From Natrialbaceae archaeon B1-Br10_E2g27 (GTDB lineage: Archaea; Halobacteriota; Halobacteria; Halobacteriales; Natrialbaceae): DNA of 6,625 bases. The stretch lies in NCBI GenBank assembly GCA_001563885.1, contig LKMM01000149.1, positions 1-6,625 of the forward strand, written 5' to 3'. Position 1 is the stretch's first letter. Each line of letters begins with the position of its first letter. The position numbers were made by a program, and so were the translations under genes. Positions 1 to 4,741 of this stretch are shown here, one piece after another. Below the pieces are notes generated by a model. That model made no database searches. It had not been told where the DNA came from and saw nothing but the letters and a program-made list of their open reading frames with translations.

Positions 1-572
1 CGCGCGCCGAGGCGCTCGAGCACCTGTGGAGTTGCGAGCGCACCGACACCCGCCCCGCAGTCGACGGCGATCGATTGTCCGGCCAGCGGTAATCCGTCGT
101 CGTCGAACCGACCGGCAACGAACTCGACGACGGCCTCGCGGTACTGGTCTAGGATCTCTGTGCGGTCTGCTCGGCCCCACTCTTCCCACGGGGCAGTTTG
201 AGCAGTCTCTTCGGCGACCCGGGCTTCGATCACGTTCTCGGCGTGGCTATCGAACTCGATGCCGTCGTCGAAACACTTGATCCCGTTGTCCGTCGGCGGG
301 TTGTGACTGGCGGTGATCATCACGCCCTTTCGACCCTGCGAGGCGAACGCAAGCGCCGGCGTCGGCACCTGTCCCAGCCGGTAGACGTCGCCACCGGCGC
401 TCTCGAGGCCGGCTTCCATCGCCGCCGCAAGCGCAGGTCCGGTCTCTCTCCCATCCCGGCCGACGACGAAGGTCTCGCCAGGCTTAGCCGCTGCCTGTCC
501 GACCGATAGCGCAAGCGACGGCGTAATCTCGGTGACGGGGCCACGGATCCCGGCGGTGCCAAAAAGCGTCAT
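1..572 (-). CDS. Phosphoglucomutase/phosphomannomutase family protein, N-terminal part (runs off left edge)
   Basis: Alpha-D-phosphohexomutase: moves a phosphate between C1 and C6 (or C1 and an amino-sugar position) of hexose phosphates, feeding sugar-nucleotide, glycan and cell-surface synthesis in the cytoplasm. The 190 visible codons begin MTLFGTAGIRG, the standard N-terminus of archaeal members. The phosphoserine loop T-A-S-H-N-P is at residues 87-92, with catalytic Ser89 encoded at 306-308. The sugar/metal-site continuation NGIK (96-99) and the GRDGR stretch (38-42) also match the family. Full-length members have about 450 residues, so over half, including the metal-binding DGD loop and the C-terminal phosphate-binding domain, lies outside. 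The ATG at 570-572 is chosen because the family N-terminus starts there and a TATA-like box lies 28 bp upstream, suggesting a leaderless mRNA. The MaoC-type gene lies 90 bp upstream on the same strand. Whether the substrate is glucose, mannose or glucosamine phosphate cannot be told from sequence. Confidence 0.95.
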   Translation of the reverse strand, partial: MTLFGTAGIRGPVTEITPSLALSVGQAAAKPGETFVVGRDGRETGPALAAAMEAGLESAGGDVYRLGQVPTPALAFASQGRKGVMITASHNPPTDNGIKCFDDGIEFDSHAENVIEARVAEETAQTAPWEEWGRADRTEILDQYREAVVEFVAGRFDDDGLPLAGQSIAVDCGAGVGALATPQVLERLGA

Positions 573-596
573 GACCGGAGGTTTCGCGAGGAGCTA

Positions 597-605
597 CTTA
601 TATCG
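597..605 (-). promoter_or_regulatory. TATA-like box of the phosphohexomutase gene
   Basis: The minus strand reads CGATATAAG here, an AT-rich island in GC-rich DNA. Its centre is about 28 bp upstream of the ATG whose first base is 572, so transcription would start at or within a few bases of the start codon. This fits the leaderless transcripts common in haloarchaea. It also suggests the gene is transcribed separately from the hydratase gene upstream. Confidence 0.6.
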
Positions 606-606
606 T

Positions 607-666
607 CTGAGATGGGACTGGCAATCGATAGCACGGCAACGCTGAACAGATTCCCATCCGTCTCAG
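607..666. repeat. Imperfect inverted repeat between the hydratase and phosphohexomutase genes
   Basis: CTGAGA (607-612) pairs with TCTCAG (661-666), and the adjoining TGGGA (613-617) pairs with TCCCA (652-656). A 4-base bulge lies on the right arm and the loop is about 34 bases. It covers the hydratase stop codon (663-665) and ends just upstream of the phosphohexomutase TATA-like box. It could be part of a 3' end structure for the hydratase mRNA, a binding site, or chance. There is no U-tract directly after it on the minus strand. Confidence 0.3.
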
Positions 667-1325
667 GCAGGGAGGTCGTCGATCAGGACGACGGCCTCGC
701 CGTCGATGACCATCGCGTCGGTCGTCTCGTTGAAGATCGTCGTCTCGAGCCGATACTGGTTGTTGCCAAGGTCTTCAGCGATTTCGACGCGTGCGCTGAC
801 GCGGTCGTCGATCATGACTGGGCCGCTGAACTCGAGGTCCTGGGAGAGATAGATCGTCAGTCCCGGTAGTCGGGCCAGCGCGGCGCTGATGAGTCCGGAG
901 ACGAGCGTGCCGTGGACGATCCGTTCGCCAAAGCGACTGCCTTCGGCGAACTCCGCGTCGAGATGCAGTCGGTTCGTGTCGCCGCTTGTGGCTGCAAACG
1001 ACCGAACGTCGTCTTCGGTGATCGTCTTCGTGAACGTGACGGTGTCACCGACCTCGAGTTCGGATGGGTCGTCGACGGTTCGTTCGAACTCCCAGTCGAG
1101 GTCGCCGTACTCGACGGACGGGATCGACGGCGGAATCGTCTCGCTTGCTGTCTCCGCCGAGGAAACCGAATCGCCGTTGGAGCGATAGTCGGAACCGGCG
1201 GGAAGCATCGCGGAGACGGCCGCGCGGTTCGCAGCAGTCGCACTTTGGAGGAAACTTTGGGTCATCGCCGTCCATGCACTGGTCATGGCAGCGAAATTTT
1301 CTTGCCCGGCGTCTTGGTGTGCCAT
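663..1325 (-). CDS. MaoC-family (R)-specific enoyl-CoA hydratase with N-terminal extension
   Basis: 220 residues. The C-terminal part (about 90-218) is a single MaoC-type hot-dog domain. It carries the hydratase motif S-G-D-T-N-R-L-H, with likely catalytic Asp116 and His121, followed by the conserved I-V-H-G-T-L at 136-141. Family enzymes hydrate trans-2-enoyl-CoA to (R)-3-hydroxyacyl-CoA, which links fatty-acid breakdown to polyhydroxyalkanoate synthesis or acts in related acyl-CoA routes. The motif usually has Pro after Asn; here it is Arg119. Residues 1-42 are Ala/Ser/Met-rich and look like an amphipathic helix resembling phasin or PHA-synthase-subunit segments. Residues 43-75 are a Ser/Thr/Glu-rich linker. 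PhaJ-type single-domain enzymes have about 135-160 residues, so the extension is the odd part. No phaC, phaE or phaP homologue lies in the window, so a role in PHA storage is only suggested. The ATG start is supported by a TATA-like box about 32 bp upstream. There is no clear Shine-Dalgarno site. Confidence 0.85.
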   Translation of the reverse strand: MAHQDAGQENFAAMTSAWTAMTQSFLQSATAANRAAVSAMLPAGSDYRSNGDSVSSAETASETIPPSIPSVEYGDLDWEFERTVDDPSELEVGDTVTFTKTITEDDVRSFAATSGDTNRLHLDAEFAEGSRFGERIVHGTLVSGLISAALARLPGLTIYLSQDLEFSGPVMIDDRVSARVEIAEDLGNNQYRLETTIFNETTDAMVIDGEAVVLIDDLPA

Positions 1326-1353
1326 CTACCTACACAGTGATAGGGCTGGGGGG

Positions 1354-1362
1354 GTTATGACT
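1354..1362 (-). promoter_or_regulatory. Weak TATA-like box of the MaoC-type gene
   Basis: The minus strand reads GTCATAACC around here. The AT-rich core TCATAA (1355-1360) centres about 32 bp upstream of the start codon, giving a near-leaderless transcript. The match is weak and rests mainly on spacing. Confidence 0.35.
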
Positions 1363-1365
1363 TCT

Positions 1366-1378
1366 TTGGGTTACCCAA
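1366..1378. promoter_or_regulatory. 13-bp palindrome upstream of the MaoC-type gene, possible operator
   Basis: TTGGGT and ACCCAA are perfect 6-bp arms around a single central T at 1372. The site centres about 15 bp upstream of the weak TATA-like box of the hydratase gene, where an activator or a factor affecting TFB binding could sit. No regulator can be named from the sequence. Confidence 0.35.
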
Positions 1379-1658
1379 TCGATCGTTACTCATCCTGACG
1401 TGTTCCAACCTGGAACGTTTCCCCGCACAACGGTCCCGATTCATGAGTCCTCCTCGCCCACCCGAACCGGCGAGAAACAGGGGTGAGATACCCGAAATCC
1501 TCGAGTGACTGTGTTTCACACTGTTTCGTGTCTGCAAACTACGAGCGAACACGAGCGGCACAACTCTAGGATCGTCAATGTGTAATCAGTGGATACCGCG
1601 GTGGGACGATGATCCGTTCGGGTACCAGGCACCGAAACCACTCCCAGTGAGCGGGAAT
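1379..1658. other. Gene-free intergenic region
   Basis: This lies between the divergent MaoC-type and DUF192 genes; with the promoter regions on each side the gap is 1326-1689. No reading frame here has a recognisable product. A possible 68-residue frame on the minus strand (1355-1561) is Arg/Ser-rich without haloarchaeal acidity and is probably not a gene. Two short direct repeats with 10-bp spacing are visible: GTTTC at 1513 and 1523, and ACGAGCG at 1541 and 1551. I see no tRNA or clear terminator. Confidence 0.5.
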
Positions 1659-1667
1659 CTTTTTAGT
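1659..1667 (+). promoter_or_regulatory. TATA-like box of the DUF192 gene
   Basis: TCTTTTTAG is preceded by the purine-rich GCGGGAA, which would serve as a TFB-recognition element. Its centre is about 27 bp before the GTG at 1690, so the transcript would begin at the start codon. This is the main evidence for that GTG start. Confidence 0.55.
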
Positions 1668-1689
1668 ACCTGCCTACCCACTCGAGGGC

Positions 1690-2043
1690 GTGCGAGTGGT
1701 CCACTATCCGGCGTCAGGAGGCGGACAATCGGTGCTGGCGACGGATGTCGAACTGGCAACCTCGAGGCTCGAACAGGCTCGAGGGCTGATGTTCAGACGC
1801 TCGATTCCCGACGACTACGCGCTTGCGTTCATTTTCGATGCGAGCAAGATCCGAGACGTTCACATGCTGTTCGTTTTCGTTTCGATCGACGCGATCTGGG
1901 TTGCAGACGGCGTCGTAACCCAGGTCAAACCGCTCAGACCCTGGCTCGGCTTCGGGCGAGCGGATGCGGATTTACTCCTCGAGTTGCCTGCTGGCACGGC
2001 AGCGGACGTCGAAGCCGGTGACCGAATCGTACTCACCGAGTAG
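1690..2043 (+). CDS. DUF192 family protein
   Basis: A 117-residue protein of the DUF192 family, small beta-rich proteins of unknown biochemical role found in bacteria and archaea, often secreted. Family hallmarks are visible. R-G-L-M-F-R lies at 31-36, the D-V-H-M-L-F-V-F strand at 56-63, followed by S-I-D-A-I-W (65-70), and G-V-V-T-Q-V-K with an aromatic R-P-W at 74-85. The usual C-terminal D-R-I segment is at 111-113. Many relatives carry a signal peptide or lipobox; this one starts right at the domain and has no hydrophobic leader, so it is predicted to be cytoplasmic. GTG is chosen as start because of the TATA-like box 27 bp upstream, and no closer upstream ATG exists in frame. It is divergent from the MaoC-type gene and 142 bp from the next gene; neither neighbour points to a function. 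Confidence 0.9.
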   Translation: MRVVHYPASGGGQSVLATDVELATSRLEQARGLMFRRSIPDDYALAFIFDASKIRDVHMLFVFVSIDAIWVADGVVTQVKPLRPWLGFGRADADLLLELPAGTAADVEAGDRIVLTE

Positions 2044-2077
2044 CCTGTGAGAACGCGTCGAGAGTATCAATCCCTGG

Positions 2078-2114
2078 TTACTTACCACTTAGTTACCACC
2101 TGCTTACTTGTAGT
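2078..2114 (+). repeat. 11-bp-spaced TTAC direct repeats, possible operator
   Basis: Three consecutive 11-base units start with TTAC: TTACCACTTAG (2082-2092), TTACCACCTGC (2093-2103) and TTACTTGTAGT (2104-2114). An extra TTAC lies at 2078-2081. A further TTAC at 2170 is 66 bp (six units) after the last one. The repeats lie 35-110 bp downstream of the DUF192 stop and about 70-105 bp upstream of the next gene. One helical turn is about 10.5 bp, so the units face the same side of DNA. That is what a cooperative DNA-binding protein would use, but no such protein is identified. Confidence 0.5.
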
Positions 2115-2162
2115 TCAGCCAATACTTTTGGGAGAGCGATCACAAGAGGTCGACGTGGCTAA

Positions 2163-2170
2163 CCTATAGT
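2163..2170 (+). promoter_or_regulatory. Possible TATA-like box for the 175-residue protein gene
   Basis: CCTATAGT is the best AT-rich core near the gene, centred about 20 bp before the ATG at 2186. That is slightly close for a leaderless start. If transcription begins about 25 bp downstream (near 2191), translation would have to start later, for example at the ATG at 2270. An alternative AT-rich stretch, AATACTTTTG, lies at about 2120-2129. Confidence 0.3.
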
Positions 2171-2185
2171 TACAAACGTTCGACA

Positions 2186-2713
2186 ATGTCACCCCCTACA
2201 TCAAAAAGCAACCAGATAGAACGCATTAGGAAATCGTATTCGATCGGGAACAGCCGCGGGGACCAACACATGTTTGGTGAGGAGTCCGTCGAAGTCGTCA
2301 CATCGGCGGAACGCGATCCGTTTCCGGAGACGGCAACACTCACGGTTCAAATCGGGATTTTGTGCTGGCAGAATCGTTCGATATCGATTTCCGCCGATCA
2401 ACTGGCCGCCGTTTGCGACCAGGTGCTTGCATATCTTCGTCGAGACGACGTGAGTGGACTACTGGTCGACAATCGGCTTGCAGACGGAACATGGCCGGTA
2501 GAGACAACCGATACGTGGGGTGAGCTGATGGCCGACCTCCATCGACTCGAGAGTCCGTGTGCGATTATCGCCGCATCTCGAGCGAGCATGAATCAACTGA
2601 ACCGACACGCGAGCGAACGCGAGGGCACAGACCTCATCGAAGCGTTCCCACCGGCAGAGTGGATGGACGCGGGCGAATTTGTCGTCTCTCGAACGATGAC
2701 CGAGACGGCTTGA
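2186..2713 (+). CDS. Unrecognised haloarchaeal protein, 175 residues
   Basis: I do not recognise this family. The protein is soluble, with no signal peptide and no convincing membrane helix. From residue 30 it is acidic in haloarchaeal style, with a predicted beta strand (T-L-T-V-Q-I-G-I-L at about 51-59), a helix (67-85), V-S-G-L-L-V-D at about 89-95, and a strand C-A-I-I-A-A (125-130). This alternation is compatible with a small alpha/beta fold. One Trp-rich acidic stretch runs from about 103 to 117. There are no Cys pairs, Walker motifs or helix-turn-helix that I can point to. The first 28 residues are basic and use codons rare in the rest of the window (ATA, AGG), so the true start may be Met29 at 2270. 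The phased TTAC repeats upstream suggest regulated expression. The gene ends 113 bp before the cimA-like gene on the same strand. Confidence 0.7.
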   Translation: MSPPTSKSNQIERIRKSYSIGNSRGDQHMFGEESVEVVTSAERDPFPETATLTVQIGILCWQNRSISISADQLAAVCDQVLAYLRRDDVSGLLVDNRLADGTWPVETTDTWGELMADLHRLESPCAIIAASRASMNQLNRHASEREGTDLIEAFPPAEWMDAGEFVVSRTMTETA

Positions 2714-2742
2714 GACCGATAGCGCCAACGAGCGGCCGCAAA

Positions 2743-2760
2743 CCGCCGTCGGACCGGCGG
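2743..2760. repeat. GC-rich hairpin between the 175-residue protein gene and the cimA-like gene
   Basis: CCGCCG (2743-2748) and CGGCGG (2755-2760) form a perfect 6-bp stem with the 6-base loop TCGGAC. It starts 29 bp after the upstream stop codon and directly abuts the TATA-like box of cimA. It is not followed by a clean T-run, so a classical terminator is not assured. Its position over the TFB-recognition region would also suit a binding site. Confidence 0.4.
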
Positions 2761-2767
2761 ATTTAAG
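2761..2767 (+). promoter_or_regulatory. TATA-like box of the cimA-like gene
   Basis: ATTTAAG preceded by GGCGG is a good match to a haloarchaeal core promoter. The expected transcription start is near 2787-2792. That is a few bases before the ATG of a short ORF at 2796, and about 35-40 bases before the cimA ATG at 2827. Confidence 0.55.
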
Positions 2768-2795
2768 TCCAGGCATTTCAATATGACGAGATACA

Positions 2796-2885
2796 ATGGC
2801 ACGAGATTCGTTCTCAACGCCGGACGATGAGGATAGAGGAAGTCGGGGCAACCCGGCTGGGCGTGAAATTCAGCGACGACACTAA
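2796..2885 (+). CDS. Possible 29-residue leader ORF overlapping the cimA start
   Basis: An ATG at 2796 lies close to the predicted transcription start and opens a 29-codon frame ending in TAA (2883-2885). The peptide begins MARDSFSTPDDEDRG and ends EIQRRH. It overlaps the first 59 bases of the annotated cimA frame in a different frame. It has no run of Leu, Val or Ile codons, so it is not a classical branched-chain attenuator peptide. It may be a short leader, the displaced real N-terminus, or chance: third-position GC in the overlap is higher in the cimA frame than in this one. Confidence 0.2.
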   Translation: MARDSFSTPDDEDRGSRGNPAGREIQRRH

Positions 2886-4434
2886 CCGTAGTTTATCACT
2901 CTTGCCTGTACACAACTCCACCGAGCAGACGATTCCATCCGATCGCACCGTCCGCCTTCTCGATACGACCCTTCGCGACGGCGAACAAGCCCCGGGTGTC
3001 TCGCTTTCTCCCGCCGAGAAAGTCGAGATTGCCCGCGCCCTAGAGCGTACTGGGGTCTCCGTCATCGAAGCGGGCAGTGCCTGCACCGGTGGGGGTGAAC
3101 GACAGGCTATCTCGCGGGTCACCGACCTCGATCTCGACGCGCGGGTCACGAGTTTCTGTCGTGGCCTCCAGGGCGATATCGACCTTGCACTCGAGTGTGA
3201 CGTCGACGGCGTCCACATCGTCGTTCCATCGAGTGACCGCCACGTCGAGCGCAAGGTCGGCACCTCCCGGGAAGCGAACCTCGAGAAGACGGCCGAACTT
3301 GTCGAGTACGCCACCGCCCACGATCTGTGGGTCGAAGTCATCGGTGAGGACGGCTCCCGGGCGGATCTCGAGTACCTCGAGACGCTCGCAGAAACCTCGC
3401 TTGAGGCTGGTGCTGAACGCTTCTGTTTCGCCGATACCGTCGGCCACACCGGCCCTGAACACACCCACGAAGCCGTCTCCCGGCTCGCCGAACTCGGGCC
3501 GGTCAGTGCTCACACCCACGACGACCTCGGGTTGGGTGTCACAAACGCCCTCTCGGCGGTCGCCGCCGGAGCCGACCTCGTTCACTGTACGGTCAACGGA
3601 CTGGGCGAACGCGCCGGCAACGTCGCCCTAGAGGAGGTGGCAATTGCCCTCTCACACGTCTACGACGTCGACACCCTCGAGTTGACCGAACTCTACGATC
3701 TCGCACAGATCGTCTCCCGGGCGACGGGGATTCAGTTGCCGCCGAATAAGGCCGTCATCGGTGAGAACGCCTTCACCCACGAAAGCGGCATCCACACCGA
3801 CGGGACGTTAAAAGACGACAAGATGTACGAACCCTACGCGCCCGAGACGGTCGGCCGAGAGCGCCGACTCGCACTCGGCAAACACACCGGCCGTGCGGGC
3901 GTCGAGGCCACCCTCGAGGAACACGGTGTCACCGCCGACGACGACGAGGTCGCCGAAATCGCCAAACGCGTTACGGAACTCGGCGACCGTGGTCGTCGCG
4001 TAACCGACGCTGACCTGCTTGCCGTCGCCGAAGACGTCACCGGCGACGACCGACAGCGCGTGGTCGAACTGCTCGATCTCACCGCGACCAGCGGCGGGGC
4101 GGTCCCGACCGCGAGCATCCGGCTGGCCGTCGACGGCGAAGAACGCGTCGCCAGCGGCACCGGTTCGGGTCCCGTCGATGCAGCCGTCTCCGCCGTCCGT
4201 GAGGCGCTTGGCTCGGTCGCCGACGCCGAACTCGAGTCCTATCACGTCGACGCCGTCACCGGCGGTACCGACGCGGTCGTCACCGTCGAAGTGACGATGG
4301 CGCGCAACGACCGCTCGGTGACCGTCGCCAGAAGCGAAGCCGACATCACCCGCGCGAGCGTCGAGGCGATGGTCGACGCCCTAGATCGGCTACTCGCAAG
4401 CGAAGACCAGCCGCTTGCGCCCGCAGACGACTGA
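2827..4434 (+). CDS. cimA: LeuA/CimA-family synthase, probably (R)-citramalate synthase
   Basis: Condenses acetyl-CoA with a 2-oxo acid. Citramalate synthase uses pyruvate to start the threonine-independent isoleucine route; isopropylmalate synthase uses 2-oxoisovalerate for leucine. 535 residues. The TIM-barrel catalytic domain runs from about 41 to 310. It has L-L-D-T-T-L-R-D-G-E-Q at 44-54 (catalytic Arg50, metal ligand Asp51), metal ligands in H-T-H-D-D (His229, His231), and N-G-L-G-E-R-A-G-N at 257-265 (Asn265). F-T-H-E-S-G-I-H (316-323) and G-K-H-T-G-R (351-356) mark the following subdomains. Residues about 410-525 form the allosteric regulatory domain, so end-product feedback is likely. 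E-A-G-S-A-C-T-G-G-G-E-R (81-92) resembles archaeal CimA rather than the E-A-G-F-P of typical LeuA, hence the call; specificity is inference. Residues 1-40 precede the family's usual start and the exact start codon is uncertain. No ilv or leu genes are adjacent. It converges with the next gene, 5 bp apart. Confidence 0.85.
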   Translation: MRIEEVGATRLGVKFSDDTNRSLSLLPVHNSTEQTIPSDRTVRLLDTTLRDGEQAPGVSLSPAEKVEIARALERTGVSVIEAGSACTGGGERQAISRVTDLDLDARVTSFCRGLQGDIDLALECDVDGVHIVVPSSDRHVERKVGTSREANLEKTAELVEYATAHDLWVEVIGEDGSRADLEYLETLAETSLEAGAERFCFADTVGHTGPEHTHEAVSRLAELGPVSAHTHDDLGLGVTNALSAVAAGADLVHCTVNGLGERAGNVALEEVAIALSHVYDVDTLELTELYDLAQIVSRATGIQLPPNKAVIGENAFTHESGIHTDGTLKDDKMYEPYAPETVGRERRLALGKHTGRAGVEATLEEHGVTADDDEVAEIAKRVTELGDRGRRVTDADLLAVAEDVTGDDRQRVVELLDLTATSGGAVPTASIRLAVDGEERVASGTGSGPVDAAVSAVREALGSVADAELESYHVDAVTGGTDAVVTVEVTMARNDRSVTVARSEADITRASVEAMVDALDRLLASEDQPLAPADD

Positions 4435-4439
4435 CCCTT

Positions 4440-4637
4440 TTATTCGTCTGGTCCGTAATCGACGATTCCGAACGGATCGAACAGATACATTACGGCCAAA
4501 AAGAGCGCCATCAATACGACGAACGATTGGGCGATCGTCGCAAGCGAGGTCGGTTCCGTCGGATCGATGCTGATCGCCATCAGGCCCGCGACTGCAATCC
4601 ACAACATGGCGACGATCAGGTGGTTTCGTTGGGTCAT
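4440..4637 (-). CDS. Small two-helix membrane protein
   Basis: A 65-residue protein with two hydrophobic segments, at about residues 6-24 (H-L-I-V-A-M-L-W-I-A-V...) and about 36-53 (Q-S-F-V-V-L-M-A-L-F-L...). They are joined by a short acidic loop, D-P-T-E-P-T. The tail, F-G-I-V-D-Y-G-P-D-E, is acidic. I do not recognise a named family; small membrane proteins of this type are frequent in haloarchaea. The hydrophobic pattern and GC-rich third positions support a real gene. It lies 104 bp downstream of the iron-sulfur protein gene on the same strand, so they could be co-transcribed, and it could be a membrane partner. That is speculation, because a separate TATA-like sequence is present. Its stop codon is 5 bp from the end of cimA on the other strand. 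Confidence 0.75.
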   Translation of the reverse strand: MTQRNHLIVAMLWIAVAGLMAISIDPTEPTSLATIAQSFVVLMALFLAVMYLFDPFGIVDYGPDE

Positions 4638-4675
4638 AGCCTGGATTTCGTCGCGACCGACAAGAAATGCCCGAG

Positions 4676-4681
4676 TTATTA
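4676..4681 (-). promoter_or_regulatory. Possible TATA-like box of the small membrane protein gene
   Basis: The minus strand reads TAATAA within GCGTAATAACTCG. It is about 41 bp upstream of the ATG (4637), which would give a short leader of around 14-16 bases. Its presence argues for a promoter independent of the iron-sulfur protein gene, but it rests on composition and spacing only. Confidence 0.35.
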
Positions 4682-4741
4682 CGCCACACTCTTGCCAAAG
4701 CAGACGAAGGCGGTTCGGGACTCGAGTTCGCTATAGCGAAT

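Noticed and set aside
912..1340. 142-codon plus-strand frame opposite the MaoC-type gene
   Set aside because: Antisense shadow of a well-supported hydratase gene.
1355..1561. 68-codon minus-strand frame upstream of the MaoC-type gene
   Set aside because: Basic composition, no promoter or ribosome site, and it runs through the hydratase promoter; coding is unlikely.
1578..2021. 147-codon plus-strand frame overlapping the DUF192 gene
   Set aside because: Basic, Arg-rich and motif-less, whereas the overlapping frame has clear DUF192 motifs and a well-placed promoter.
2814..3585. Long minus-strand frames opposite cimA
   Set aside because: Ser/Arg-rich or Gly/Val-rich products without motifs; the plus strand carries unmistakable LeuA/CimA signatures.
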